A stretch of DNA of 64,000 nt. Source: Monoplex corrugatus (Eukaryota; Mollusca; Gastropoda; Littorinimorpha; Ranellidae). The stretch covers positions 1-64,000 of the forward strand of contig JAPXFY010000208.1 of NCBI GenBank assembly GCA_030674185.1, in the 5' to 3' direction. This document shows positions 44,585 through 57,945 of the stretch, one piece after another (positions within the stretch are counted from its first letter, which is position 1; each line of letters opens with the position of its first letter). A program made the position numbers and the translations under genes. The notes beneath the pieces were generated by a model. That model was not told the origin of the DNA and ran no database searches. It was given only the letters and a program-made list of their open reading frames with translations.

Positions 44585-45306
44585 GTTTCCAGATGATACG
44601 TAAGCCAATCACTGTGAATCACCTGAAATATGCACGTAGAATTAGTTTCATCGTTTTGGGAATGCTATATTGAAGTCAAGATGTGGACTGAATCAAACAA
44701 ACTTAGATTAAATGATAACTAAAAGCAAAAGTTTTTCATTTTTCCACTCCCCCATCGATCAGCGATATTCCATTTCTTCCATAAACATTTTTTTCTCTAC
44801 AACATAGACGGGAACAGTTCAAACGCTTGGGTATATGTGAAAGAGGAACAGTTAGGGATAAATAGAGGAAATACAAGGACAGGTGAAAAGGGAATAACTA
44901 GGGTAAGTAGAAATGAGTAATGGTCAGAAGGAGCATTGACGATGGAGACGTTGTCAGAATTGTTGAAATTTGTTCCTTTGCCTTCCTGTCTTGTGTTTTC
45001 TTTCTCATGTAGCGTGAAATGTCATGGTAATGTTATCCTGCTCTCTTCGGATTATCCATCAATTTATGTCCATCGTCTTTTCATGATGACGGTGAACGTA
45101 TTGTCTTGATTGCAATTGGCGAGTCGTTAAATAGCAAACAAAGGGAATAACGTTACTGACGAGGATCAATTTGCCTATCAATAATGGCATACTTCTCAGT
45201 ACTGATATGGGTTTCTTCCAGTCTATTTTCATATGGCACAATGAGTTCGATCAGAATCATTTGCTTTTATGAATGGGAAGGTTTGCCAAAGTGCCTGATG
45301 GCATTT

Positions 45307-45912
45307 TTAACGCCAAAATGTCTGATGGCATTTCTTTTTAATGCAAAAGTGTCTTACGGCATGTTTTTTCAACCTGGCTGTACTCTTCACTTTTGCAATC
45401 TCATTTAGCAATTTCATTGTACCTCTGTCTGCACAGTCCTGGGAAGAAACTCCTTTGCAGAACTCATGACGTGTTTCACTGTTTGTTTGCCAGACAAAGT
45501 GGGCACACGGTGTCATCTGATTACCCAATTTCACCAGATTTTCTTTCGAGGGCTGGAGGTCATATTCAGATCTGAGTATGAAAATGATCCCGAGTATAGC
45601 CTTACACCACATGTCATTCCATCTGAGATTTCTCTGGAGTCCCCTGTTCCACCTTCTCCATTGGCTTGTTTGCTTCCTGGGCTGCCTTCTGGAACTGTTG
45701 GCATCCTCTTCTTTCTTAATCTCTAGTGTTACCATGCCTCTCTTTTCCTTTGCCCTTTGACGATAATACCATTTTCGTTGATGCCAGTCGCTTCCTGTTG
45801 TTTGTCTTTGGCCTATTATTTCTCTGACTTTGAAGCTTTCCTTCAGTGCATCTGCTGCCTCCCGGACTTTCTTGTTCCTGTCAGTCCTCAGCTTGGATTG
45901 GACTGCTCTCAC
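45307..45912 (-). pseudogene. Retroelement C-terminal remnant (RT-associated zinc-binding end)
   Basis: Open for 201 codons on the minus strand. The segment 'NLRWNDMWCKAI...FILRSEYDLQPSKENL' resembles the W-x-D-L-W ... R-x-x-Y-D-x-L-P-x-P-x-N-L block that precedes the C-terminal zinc-binding segment of a widespread animal RT family found as uncharacterised proteins. The expected Cys/His ligands are degraded. The first part ('VREAADALKESFKVREIIGQ') fits the same family. I do not know an established name for it. Confidence 0.5.
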
Positions 45913-46149
45913 AGCCTTATCTCACAAGTGCTCAAGCATGCTTAAATGTCTGACCTAGCCCACCTGTAATCTTTGGCAATGGATATCGGGATGAGATCCA
46001 GTTTTGCCTGACAGCAATACATCAAGACGTCGGTGAGACCAGTTGTGACACCAAACTATTTTCTTGCGTATTTGTTGATTTTGGTCTCCTTCGATTCCAC
46101 GATGCTAGTGCTGATATTGCATGTCAGAAAGGCCAGCAGAGCTTTGGAA

Positions 46150-46513
46150 TCAGTGTGAACTGCAGACACCAACTTTGTATTTACCAAAGTAGCAACACTT
46201 GTTTACTATTGTCAGGCTTTCTTCTGCCATTTGCATGGTTTCCTTACTCCTCTTAATATCTTTCAGGGAGTCATAAAACAACTTTCCAAGGCTCTTGGCT
46301 ATTTCTGCTGACACTATTGGAATATCAGCACTGCTGTTCAACATGACCATATATGGGATATGAGTTGAACGACAGAGGACTATCCAAGAAGGATGAGATG
46401 GAATCTCTTTTCAACATTAGGAGACCTTGGCTCTGCACATGATCTGGCACAGGTCTCACACACTCACTAGCATCCAGGAGTAAACAACAAGTCTCGATAT
46501 CTTTACTTTCCAC
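46150..46513 (-). pseudogene. RT thumb-region remnant of the same retroelement
   Basis: Reading 46513 to 46150 on the minus strand: 'DHVQSQGLLMLKRDSISSF', then, in another frame, 'IPIVSAEIAKSLGKLFYDSLKD' and 'KYKVGVCS' (likely the conserved 'GK-K-W-C-Y-Q' place). It lies upstream of 45307-45912 in the same orientation, so both are parts of one decayed ORF. Confidence 0.5.
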
Positions 46514-46557
46514 AATAAAAAATTATACGAATCTTGTGGCCCGCCACCATCTTTAAC

Positions 46558-49372
46558 AACGACTCGCCAATTGCAATCAAGACAATACGTTCACCGTCAT
46601 CATGAAAAGACGATGGACATAAATTGATGGATAATCCGAAGAGAGCAGGATAACATTACCATGACATTTCACGCTACATGAGAAAGAAAACACAAGACAG
46701 GAAGGCGAAGGAACAAATTTCAACAATTCTGACAACGTCTCCATCGTCAATGCTCCTTCTGACCATTACTCATTTCTACTTACCCTAGTTATTCCCTTTT
46801 CACCTGTCCTTGTATTTCCTCTATTTATCCCTAACTGTTCCTCTTTCACATATACCCAAGCGTTTGAACTGTTCCCGTCTATGTTGTAGAGAAAAAAATG
46901 TTTATGGAAGAAATGGAATATCGCTGATCGATGGGGGAGTGGAAAAATGAAAAACTTTTGCTTTTAGTTATCATTTAATCTAAGTTTGTTTGATTCAGTC
47001 CACATCTTGACTTCAATATAGCATTCCCAAAACGATGAAACTAATTCTACGTGCATATTTCAGGTGATTCACAGTGATTGGCTTACGTATCATCTGGAAA
47101 CATTTCATGTCGAAATGACAGCTTTTTCAATAAGAGATGTTAAGTTCATGTCGAATTGACAGCTTTTTCAATAACAGATGTTAGGTGAACATATTGTCTT
47201 GGGGGACACCAAACTGAAAAAACGATGTGTACTGAGTTCTTTTTGACTGTTCGCTGTTCAGGTAGTAAATATGTTGCATCAAACACAGATATTACTGAGC
47301 TTCTCTAAAGTGACCCAGTAGTAGTGCAAAAATGTCTTTTGTGGGTTGCTTCATTGCAGCTTGATATGGCAAGTTCCTGTGAACATCCTGACATCGATTA
47401 ACTAAACACCAGTTCGGTCATAAGCTGGAGCTGAAATGAGCGGTGTAAGGGTAACGCCGCGTAAGCAGCTGGGCAAAGGAAGCAGAAAAATTAGACCACT
47501 ATTTATCCTTAATTATCTCCTTCCTGCTCCGTCCCATTTCAGCTGTTCCCATTTCCACCACTGCCCACCCCCTTTTGCCACTGCCCATGCCTAATTCCCA
47601 GCTGTTCTAGGTTTCTCCATAATATTCCTCTTTCTCTCTTCAGAGGTCAGCCCCATGCTATCCCTACAGATCCCTAGTTATATCTCATTTCCGACTATCC
47701 TAATTATCACTAACATACAAATGTCACATGTCATTCTATCTCTCTTTCACATCCAGCTACTCCCTTTAATGTCTTAACATCCTAACACACTATCTTCTGG
47801 CTGTGTGTACATTTAGTTTTTCGTCTTGTATTTCGATGGGAAAGGAAAGATAAGCCCTAGTGCTTAGTTTTACTAATTCAAAATGTAACCTACTATCTAC
47901 CCTACTGGTAAGAGACACACGTGGAAAAAAAGGCACATATTTTCGTCTTGGATTCTGAGGGCTTACATTTTTAGAGTGCAATATTCAAAAGGGTCTAACT
48001 TAACCTGAATGTTAAACCTGTACAGAACATCCGCCGCCATCAAGCAAACGTTGAAGCCCAAATTTTAAATTATGTCCGTTAACACAAGTTTTTAGTTTCG
48101 CAATCCTTCAAACTTACTTGAAATATGCAGTAAAAGTACATGTACCAGAGTAAAAAGAAGTTATACTGGAGAGGGTGGAGAAGCTATGGAGTAGAAGAAG
48201 GACGCGTGACTTGTTGAAGGTGGGGTGGTGGCTGATGGGGAGAACAGGAGGGGGAGTACAGATGGGAATGTGGCCTGTGGAATGAAGATCTGTGTTACTG
48301 TAAAGCATAAAAACAGGAGAAAAAAAAGAAAGGAGGGGTGGTGTCATTCTGAGAGGGAAGCTGACGAAAGTGTTCACTATGTAGAATTCATGGGTGAGTT
48401 TGTTTGTGAGCACTTGTTAACAAACGGACATTGCTGGTCTGCGACCTTCTTGAATCAGACATCTTTACGATTTCTCCACTAGAGCAGGTGAGCATCTTAT
48501 CATTTTTAAGCTGACCTATGTAAAACGTTTCTTAAGAGTAGTATTCTTCCAGCGTTATTGAATATTATGGCAACATATCTAGGTTAACATGTTCGGTTAT
48601 GTTGTGGCCATTAAAACAGTTCAAATAATATTTCCAAACTGATCCCCTTTGCTGAATTTTGTACTTGAATTTGGTTAAATTTTAAGACTTATCTTCCTCT
48701 CTTAAAGCACCTGACTGTTTCAAGTATGCCTTCCAGTTCTTCTCCAATTCCTCTCCTGTCCTCTCTAAAATTGAGCTTTAGAAGCAGATTCGTTTTGTAG
48801 CCTTCTAAACACAACAGCACTTTTACGAGATCAGGACTAGTTTGTAAATTATCTTTGAAAGACAGTAAGTCTTCCATTGGCCTTACCACTACTGATGGAA
48901 TCTGACACATGTTGCCTCAGATTTTCACCCCTGATATTTCTGATAAATTTGATTGCAATCAGAATCAAAGCGACTGCCAACGTTTAAGCATATACGAACC
49001 AGAAAAACACGAAAGTAGAATTAGAACGCGTTTTATACATATACATAAAAGGAAGGAAAAAAAAAACGAAGACAGGCGCAAATGTTCGTCCAACTGGACT
49101 TTGTCAGGCGTATACAAAAGACAGAACAGAATAAATATACAACGCTTAGCACACACAAAATAGAAAACGTCCCAAGCATATAATCCAGCAGGAGAAAATG
49201 GCCTGTATTTTAAAAAGATATATTCGATACGCGTTCTTTTTCTATGTTGTGTTTTTGTGAATGTTATTGCATTTGTATTTAAACTATCCATTCCACCCAT
49301 AATCTACTCCAACAAAAAGAGCAGTTAGTGGATCAGATAGGATATCTTAAGAAATAAGACCAGTGTATGTGT
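46558..49372. other. Inner part of right arm, no gene recognised
   Basis: Mirror of 42298-45128, with the same small repeats and the hammerhead-like motif at 49084-49107 on the minus strand. Confidence 0.5.
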
Positions 49373-50489
49373 ACTAGTAGACTTGGGACATTTTTTGCAT
49401 TATGACAACATATACACCCACATTGCACTATAAATTGAGCATTCAGTCCTAACATCAAATCTGCAGGATTCAAACCAATTTCCTTTTGGCACTGAAAAAA
49501 GTCTTATCTGGTCCCCTCTTTTTCCATTGCTGAACACAACGGTAAAACCTACTCGATCACAAAACAATGCCGGACATCAACATGGTTTAGGATTATCAAG
49601 ACCACCACATTTCATGGTAAAAAGATAGAGGTTGTGTCATAACCCTCTGTGCGTAAGCGGTAGGGAGTGTACTTTTACTTGGGGCTGTCATTATCAAGAC
49701 AGTGTCCATCTCTTCTGTCTTGCTACATAACGCCCTTTTACACCCAGGATGGACACTTATTCACAGCTGGGTGGACTGGAGGTTGCATGCACACGTTTTT
49801 CTCATTTCATATCGACCCCACGCAAACCATTCAGATTTTCACAATATACATGTAGTTACACTCACTGCAAAAATTCTCTGCCCCTTTCCCAGCTATTTCA
49901 ACACTTGAAATCGTGAAAAGATTTACCTGATCAATGGCAATGGGCTCAACTGTCTGCCCTCGAAGAAGATATGAATAAACACGCTTTGAGCTAACATGTC
50001 ATGAAAATGTTGGAATTAATTTCCGAATGCCAAGGCATGAGAGTATCTTCATTTGATGAAGATCCCAGCTTTGATTCCCTCTTTGAACAGTCGTGTTAAC
50101 AACTCACCTTGAGTTGACAGGTTATGAAATGTTGGATTTGATTTTCGAGTGCCAAGACATCAGAATATCTTCATTGGACTTCGATTCCCGCTTAAAACAG
50201 TCGTGTTGACATTTGTTTCTCTCTGCAGATTTGAAAGAACTGGGCATCTGATGTCACTTCCCTCTCCGTGGACATTCAGCCTTGACCACGGTGCTCTTCT
50301 GACATGATGCCTGGTCTTCGCCTGCTTTCTTATCACTGGCTTCCTCTAATGGGTCACATCTGATGTTGTCCTGCTTCTGGTCACCACTCAGCGCCTCTAT
50401 AAGGACATGGTATGTACAAGTGCTATATTTACTGTATTTTGTTTTGTTCCTACCAATTATGATTTTATCCATTTTTGAATGTTATCTCA

Positions 50490-50850
50490 ATCTCCTTAGA
50501 CATTCACTTTTAGGATAGCCTTACATGAAGCACTAAGGCAAAAAAAGTTTTAAGTCTAAGTATATGACATCGACTGTAATTTTTTATCATCCAAAGTACC
50601 TTAAAATCCTCCATAGCTTCTAGTGACTGAGCTGTGTAAGACGTTTTTCTTTGTGAAACAATTCAGGCATTTTATGAGTAGTTTATTGTCTTATGGATAT
50701 ACTTTCTATACAAGTTACCAGACTGTGGTATCCAGGGTATGATTCTTTTTCTTGTTTTAAGATAGCTGTTACATCAGCTGACTTCCAGTCACTTTGAAGG
50801 ACTGTCCACATCATGTGTCAGTTGAACAGCTTACCAGAGAATTGACACAA
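50490..50850 (-). pseudogene. CR1/jockey-like RT fragment, copy C
   Basis: Mirror of 18480-18832 and 40845-41175. It shares the 'GTGAATGTCTAAGG' block with copy B. Confidence 0.6.
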
Positions 50851-51569
50851 CTCTTGAAAGTCTAGTTGATAAAGGAAAAGAAAGTCTTTTAGAACGACGC
50901 CAGATTGTCTCCAACACTAAACTGGTAGGCCTGCCTGACTAGTGTATAGTATGGCTTGAATTTGGGTCACGAAGTTGCGTGTTTTAGTTGTCCAAACTGT
51001 GAATACCAAACTATGTTCAGGGTTGATAAAGATGAAGTACAAAAAACAGTACTAGGAAATGTCCCTTGAAAAAAGAGGAAAGAACAGTAGTGAGGAATGT
51101 ACAACCTTGCATTTACACGAAAAGGACGTAGGATTATGAAACAGCCTTGCCTTTTCTCAAAAAACTCTTTCAAGAAAGGAATGCTGACAAAAAGGTGCTA
51201 GAAATGAAAACTGTTTACAGTGCAGCATTAACAGTGTTCATACGAATTAAGGACACCCAATAAGATATTTGGTTAATTGAAATGATTTCATTATGCCAAA
51301 AAGGAAAGAGTTGTGTTAAGTGTTCAAACCGAATTTAAAATGATATGCATGTTACAAAATAAGAAGATGCATATGAATACGCATACAAGCAACAGAATCA
51401 TCGATTTTGTTGCATTGATAATTTCGATCTTCATCATCATCATCATCACATGATGATGCCTTTGATCTTACGCATGTAATTTCAAATGGTTCAGATAGGT
51501 GAGAGATTGCACATCAGTATTTAAGAATTGGGAGAGGTAAGTTGGAAGGAAACAGGCATAACACCTGGA

Positions 51570-53105
51570 AAGCATAAAATTATATATCCTGGTGGAAACA
51601 ATGAAAAGGTACAGGTATCATAACGGACAATGACAAGTGAAAGTCTATCAAAGTATAATGGGTTATAGTAGACCGTGTTTTATTGGTCAGATTGGATGGC
51701 AAGCCATTTGATATCGTCAACATCCAAGTATGCGCACCAACATCAGCCAGTACTGAGGAAGAAATTGACAACTTCTACGCAGAATTAGAGACAGCCAAGG
51801 CTTAACGTAAATCACAGAAAATTAAAATAGTAATGGGAAATTGTAATGCTAAAATGGGAAAGGAAAACGTAGATGACATAAATGGACCTCATGGTCTGGT
51901 CTGAAAAATGAAAGGGGAGAGAACTTGTTGAGTGGGCACAAGTAAATGAATTCATAGTAGGAAACACTTGGTTGTAGCAACATAACAGAAGAAAAAGGAC
52001 ATGGCTGAATCCAGGAGACAGCACACAAAATAAAACTGACTACACATCCTGACAAATACGAGATTTAGAATTTCTTTACTGATAACAAGCAAAACCACTG
52101 CAGGCACAGACTGCAACAGTGACCATAATCCTGTAATGGGAAACTATAGGCTGAAACTAAAGAGAAGAAAACCGAGCAAAACTAACATCAACTAAATATT
52201 GGACTCTTAAAGACAGATAAATCAATTCATGAAAAATGTGCGATACATGATCAAAACAATTCAGTGATCTGGAAGACGTTGGGAACAATGAAAGACAATG
52301 GACAAATTTGAAAAACTGGATAAATGAAGCTTGTGAATAAATCCCCAGAGCTGATAGGAAATCAAACAAGAACTGGATGACAAAGGAAATTTAAGGCTTG
52401 ATGGGTGAACAAAGGGGGGTAAAGGGAAAAGAGGAAGAATACAAAAAGATAGATAAAATCAGGAATAAGTGCAATGAAGCTAAAGAAGTTTGGCTGGAAA
52501 CAAGGTGTAAAAAGATAGAAGACCTACACAGAACAGACTCTTAGTTCATGTAAGAAACATTGAAGAAAGTACCCACATAAAAAAGACATGCACATCAACT
52601 GGTTGCTTAAAATCAACAGATGGTACGTTTATTATGATAAAAAGACAGGTGGGGAGAGTACATTAGAAACCTTTTTGACGAGGATAGAAATGAGGAACAC
52701 ATAAGAAAGAACTTTGAAGGACCACCAATAATAAAATTCGAAGTTACAGCAGCGTTGAAAAAGATGAAAGGAGAATAGCCTCAGGACCAGAAAATATTAC
52801 TATAGAAATGATTGAGGCTCTAGAAGAAATTGGTATTGAAATAATAATAAATCTCCCAAATGAAATTCATGACACTGGAAAAAATCTAAAGATATGTCGA
52901 AATCATGTGTCATTGCACTTCCAAAAATCGGAGACAAAAGAATACGAACTCCATTGTACTATCAGCTTGATAAGTTATATGACAGAGATTCTATTGAGAT
53001 TAATCCTGATGAGGACAAAAAAAAACCCAGAATTAAACAGGATAAAGAGGTGAACAGTGTGGATTTGTTGAAAGGAAAGGAACTCTTATTGCCATATGCA
53101 CCTAT
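51570..53105 (+). pseudogene. RTE-like LINE 5' half, copy C (counterpart of 16214-17760)
   Basis: Plus-strand reading: 'VEWAQVNEFIVGNTW' (about 51930-51975), 'WGEYIRNLFDEDRNEEH' (52650-52700), 'IEALEEIGIEIIINLPNEIHDTGKN' within 52808-52882. Ends just before RT motif A. Confidence 0.72.
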
Positions 53106-54965
53106 CTATATTGAGTCTTTCTAGTTGGTTGATCAATTCTTCATGTCTTACCTGATCGAAAGCCTTGGTATAATCAACAAAGCATAAATATAAATCCTTA
53201 TTCATCTCGATTGACCTCTCTATGACAGTTCTTAAGATGTATAAGGCACTAACAGTTCCTTTCCCTCTCACAATTCCACACTGCTCTTCTGCTATTTCTC
53301 TTTTGATTCTATTCCTTGTCCTCATCATGGTTATTCTTAATGGGAGTTTTGTTGCATGACTCATCAAGGTGATTGTGCGATGGAGTTCGCATTCTGTAGC
53401 TCCTGTCTTCTTTGTGCAATGAAAATTGATTTTGACATATCTTTGGGGATTTTTCCAGTGCCATAAATTTCGTTTAGGAGGACTGTTATTTTTTTCAATA
53501 CCAAATTTTTCCAGGGCTTCAATCATCTCTGTAGTAATGTTGTCTGGTCCTGGGACTTTTCCTGGTTTCATCTTTTTCAATGCTGCTCTACTTCATCTTT
53601 CATTATGGGTGGTCCTTCAACATTCTTTCTTATAATGTGTACTTCGTTTCTGTCATCTTCAAAAAGGTCTTTAATGTACTCTCCCCATCTGTCTAATATT
53701 TTGTCTTTTTCCATGATAAGCGTACCATCTTTCGATTTTAAGCAACCAGTTGATGTGCATGTATTCTTCCTGTGGACAATTTCTTCAATTCTTCTGTGCA
53801 TACCCTGAGGATCTGTTTTGTGTCGTTCTTCTATTTCTTTGCATTTTGTTTTCAGCCAACCTTCCTTAGCTTCATTGCACCTATTCTTAATTTCTTTGTT
53901 CATCTTCCTGTATGTCTCCTTGTTTCTCTTTGCCATCCTCCGTTCCTCCATCAAGCCTAGAATTTCTTTGTCGTCCAGTTTTTTTTGCTTTTCTAGCTAT
54001 TTAGGGATTTCTTCACAAGCTTCATTTATTGAATTTCTCAATTTTGTCCATTGTTCCTCACTGTCTCCAACGTCTCCCAGAGCACTGGATTTGTTTTGAA
54101 CATGTAATTTAATTTTTTTACGTATCACTTCATCAGTCTTTAAGAGTCCAAGAATTAGTTTATTGTTGCTTTTGGTCTGTTTCCTTTTCCTTAATTTCAG
54201 CCTAAATCTTCCCACTAAAGGATTGTGGTCACTGTTGCAGTCTGCGCCTGGTAGTGTTTTTGCTGTCAGTAAAGAATTTCTAAATCTTTTATTGATCAGG
54301 ATGTAGTCAATCTGATTTTTGGTATTATCTCCTGGACTCGTCCAAGTCTACTTTCTTCCATTAGGCTGCTCAAAGCAAATGTTTCCTACTATGAACTCAT
54401 TCATCTGTGCCCATTCTACAAGTCTGCCTCCCCTTTCGTTTTGTGTACAAAGGCCATGAGGTCCAGCTATATCCTCCACCATATCCTGTCCCACTTTAGC
54501 ATTAAAAATCTCCCATAATTATTTAACTTCTTGTACTTTACACTGGGCCTTGGCCGTCTCTAATACTTCGTAGAAGTTAACTTCTTCCTGAGTACTTGCG
54601 GATGTTGGTGCATACACCTGAATGATGTTGATATCAAATGGCCTGCCACCCAGTTTAACCAGCAAAACTCTGTCGGACACAGCCCAGTATCCCTTAACTC
54701 GTTTTGATTTGTCCCTGTCCATTACGATGCCTACTCCTCTTTCAGGTGAGCTTCCATCAGAATATATTTATGTATCCTGGTGTTATCATGCCTGCCCCCT
54801 TCCATCTCACTTTCCCGAGTCCTAGAATACTTATGTTAAGCCTTTCCATTTCCATTTTGATATTGTCTAATTTACCTTTTTTGCAACAGTATTCTAACGC
54901 TCCATGTTGCAATTTTATTATTTTGTCCATAAGAGCCCCTATTTACGTTGTTACACACAGAAAAT
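53106..54965 (-). pseudogene. RTE-like LINE 5' half, copy C (counterpart of 14358-16213)
   Basis: Minus strand: endonuclease 'NSDHNPLVGRF' near 54205-54240, coiled region 53577-53954, RT 53086-53580 with motif A 'LCFVDYTKAFDQV'. It keeps the 25-30 bases missing from copy B near 38243. The endonuclease-to-linker junction is open here and in copy B where copy A has a TAA (15116-15119 region). Confidence 0.8.
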
Positions 54966-55675
54966 GAAAAAGACCTACACAATCTTGTGATTATAATAGA
55001 AATAGAAAGCAAATATAAAGGGCTGAAGCTAAATAGCGAGAAGACTGTAGTCATGATAATCAATAAAACAAGAAAGAAATCGCATGCAAAATAACAGCAA
55101 ATGGCACACGATAAGTGCAAATATCTGGACGATGCCATTTCACCAGAAGACAGATGCAAATCAGAAATAGCTAGCAGAATGAGCCAAGCTAAAACAGCAT
55201 TCAAAAAGACGAAAAGCGTTCTTATCAGCCTATCACTTAACATCAGTCAACACGCAAAGTCAGAACAAGATTGAAGCAACTAAAATGTAGTTTCTAATAA
55301 GAATGTTGAGAGTTCCATGGACAATAAAGAAAACAAATTGGTCTTGAAGGAGACAGACACAAGAGAACTTAAATAAAGAAAATCAGGAAAATGCAAGTCA
55401 CATTTTTATGACACTTTATGTGGCAAGAGAAATTAGAGCACCTGGTCACGGCAGGGAAGCTGGAGGAAAAGAGCGCCGGGTAGACCCAGGGAGAAAATAT
55501 TGGACGGACTTGAAGAAAGAGTTGCTGAGGATAGACAGGGTGGGAGATGTACTTGCAGTGACGAGGGATAGATCCGTGTGGAGGGCTCTGATCGCCATGC
55601 CACACGGCAGGGCACATGATGATGTAAACACACACACCAAACGCGTGTGCATGCTTATTAGCATTATTAATTGAT
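54966..55675 (+). pseudogene. RTE-like LINE 3' half, copy C
   Basis: Mirror of 13565-14357. Plus strand: 'LKLNSEKTVVMI' near 55027, 'KCKYLDDAISPEDRCKSEI' near 55112-55168, and the C-terminal block 'GRKYWTDLKKELLRI...RDRSVWRALIA' (55408-55674). The thumb region has lost about 60 bases compared with A. Confidence 0.75.
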
Positions 55676-56374
55676 GACAAAGTAGTCTTAGTCTTTTATC
55701 AAAATAGGGCTTACATTGCCGCTAGTTCGTGTTGATAATTATAATTGTCAATGTCTATTCAACAGATGAAACAATGAGAAGGCTTGGACGAGCTGGCCAC
55801 TCATCAGACAGACCATCAGGCAGGCAGGCAGATATCCTGGATGACAGCACGCGTCAGACAAACACTGACGTCTGATAAACCATCTGGTCCTTGAACTCCA
55901 GGACATACAACTTGACGAAGAAAGTGGTCAGACTTCAGTTCGACGATCGATCCGCTTCCTATTGTCTTGCTGTTTCAAGGTGAGCTCAGTGAAAACATAT
56001 ACGTTGGTGAGAAAAAAGTTTTGAATGATGTATCACATTAATAATTAACATCTTTCCTGCGAGGAAAATTGTTGTAAAGCTTACAGTCAGCTAAAGAGGT
56101 TAAGCTCTTGAGACACGAAAATATAATTCTCTGCTGTGGATGGTTGATATGGATTGTTTACTGATTAATTGATGTCTGGCAGATGGAATGTACCATTGAT
56201 TTCATAATAGGTGGATTCATTTGAGTAAATGATAAACTGGTGTTTTATCTTTCTGTTTCAGGAGATGAGCATGGCGTCCTCTCCCTTTCCTTTGCCCTCT
56301 CTACCTCTCCCTCCTCATCCCTTCCCCCTTCCTTCAGTCTTCTGTCGTTCTTCTTTTCGTAAGACAGTATCAAC
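55676..56374. other. Spacer, mirror of 12871-13560
   Basis: No gene recognised. An acceptor-like pyrimidine tract plus CAG on the plus strand lies near 56245-56262, followed by the open frame 'EMSMASSPFPLPS'. Confidence 0.4.
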
Positions 56375-57250
56375 TGGCTATGAGGAGCCAGCCAAGACAA
56401 GCCAACCAGCCAGGGGGAGAAGAGAGTCAGCCAACCAGGAGGAACCAACCAGAAGCCATCCAACCAGACATCCAGGAGAATCCAGCCAGTCAGTAGAAGC
56501 CAGTCAACCAGGTGAAGCCCGTCAGTCAGCCAGCCAGGAGGGGTCAGCCAACAGGAGCCAGGTGCTCCGGGGATTCCCACTTCTGCGATGGCTGTCTGTT
56601 TGGTGAAGGGCAGAGCAAATGGAGATCCTGGTGTGGAATGTTACGGGGAAGTGGGATGGGAATCTTCAGAACACTCTGGACAAGTCTTGTGGCTATGGGA
56701 TAGGCGGCATGGACGCATGTCAAGTATTTCGGCTGCAGATTTGGTGGGGTGTTCTGTTGACAACCTGAAAGCTATCTCCAGCGTTCCCGAGACCGGTCCC
56801 AGGTGATCCTCTCTGTCTGGATCCTTCAGGCAACCTCGTAGAGGCAGGGATCTCAGCCAGGCATAAAAAGGCAACCAGAAGAAGCCATCCATTCAACCAA
56901 CCAGCTATGATGAAACAGCCAACCAACCAGCCAGGAGGAACCAGGCAACCAACCAGCTGGCTAGGAGGAACCAGCCAGCCAGGAGGAGCCAGCCAGTAGG
57001 AATCAGTCAGAAGAGCCATCCAGGATGAATCGGCCAGGAGGAATCAGCCAAGAAGAACCAGCCAATCAGCCAGCTAAAAGAAAACAGCCCAAAGGAGCCA
57101 GCCAACCATCCAGCTCAATGGAACCAGCCAACCAGACAGCCAACCCGACAGTCAGGAGGAACCAGCTAGAAGGAACCAGTCAGTGAGTCAGCCAGTCAGT
57201 CAGGAGTCAGTCAGCCAGTCAGGAGGATCGAGCAGCCAGGATCTAGAGGA
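56375..57250. mobile_element. Foldback-like element, mirror of FB2
   Basis: Minisatellite in CCAGCC polarity with core at 56570-56835. The outer inverted ends are absent, as in FB2. Confidence 0.55.
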
Positions 57251-57945
57251 ATTCCTTTCGATTAGTCTCTTTCTCCATCATTCCTATCCCTTTCTTGGCA
57301 TTGCTATCCCAGCCAGCCTGTGTCCAGTGTCAACTGTGGTGGGAGCTGTCAGTACTTGTACTTTGCTCAACTCATCATTGCCTTCTGGAGACGTATGTTT
57401 ATTAGTGTACAGTTGAAATGTATTAATACTCACTACAGGCTAAATGCAAATAGTGAAAACATGATGGCACACAATTAACATCATAACAAACCCAAGCTGT
57501 GTCATTTTGTAGATCACAGCATTCTTGCCAAAGCTAGAATGATCCCTTGTGTATGAATGTGGTTCTTGTGGGATTTCATCTCTTTCCTTCTTAAGCTCAA
57601 GTGGGAGTTATTCATCTTGTGATTTTGTAATGACTTGTCAGTTTAAAACGGGGCAGAAATGATAATAACAATGATAAAAAAGGTAACATTGTCCCTTTCC
57701 ATGGAACCTGTACCCTAAACTTTCAACTGTCCAAAAGTGAGTTGGGGAATGAAAATAGTCACATTTGGAAACTTTTTTTTTCTTTTAGGAAGCTTGAAAT
57801 GTTAATGAATTTTAGGCCAACAACCCCTTTCATGGAGGAAATCACAAGATACACATTTCTGTTCAACATACAATTAATTTAACACACTTCAATGTATATA
57901 CATGGGAATATTCGTAAAGCACTAATGTAGAAAATGACAGCTGTT
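57251..57945. other. LINE 3' region, mirror of 11271-11985
   Basis: No gene recognised. The donor-like GGTATGT context lies near 57392 on the plus strand. Confidence 0.45.

Larger units (their letters stand above)
36310..45128 (+). repeat. Left arm of the large inverted repeat
   Basis: Pairs with 46558-55310 in reverse complement (position x with about 91686 minus x near the centre). The centre-side boundary is sharp: ...GGCGAGTCGTT ends at 45128, and AACGACTCGCC begins at 46558. Without the LINE insertion the arm continues to 33070. Confidence 0.92.
42298..45128. other. Inner part of left arm, absent from copy A; no gene recognised
   Basis: Sequence shared only with 46558-49372 (inverted). 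Short ORFs (42758-42979, 43274-43594, 43705-43896) match their mirror copies only because the DNA is duplicated; none shows a known motif. It includes a hammerhead-like element (42562-42585), a possible 380-bp insertion (43911-44292) and a 41-bp tandem repeat (44504-44584), listed separately. Confidence 0.5.
45129..46557. other. Spacer at the centre of the inverted repeat
   Basis: 1429 bp present once in the window. It contains two minus-strand retroelement remnants (45307-45912 and 46150-46513) and a short triplication of 'GATGGCATTT/TTAACGCC' type sequence near 45290-45370. Confidence 0.85.
46558..55310 (-). repeat. Right arm of the large inverted repeat
   Basis: Reverse complement of 36310-45128. 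It differs by small indels (for example about 18 bases missing near 48475) and single bases. The arm continues as copy C to the window end, pairing with copy A instead of B where B has its deletion and insertion. Confidence 0.92.

Noticed and set aside
45393..45760. Plus-strand ORFs in the spacer
   Set aside because: Antisense to the minus-strand retroelement remnant that has family resemblance.
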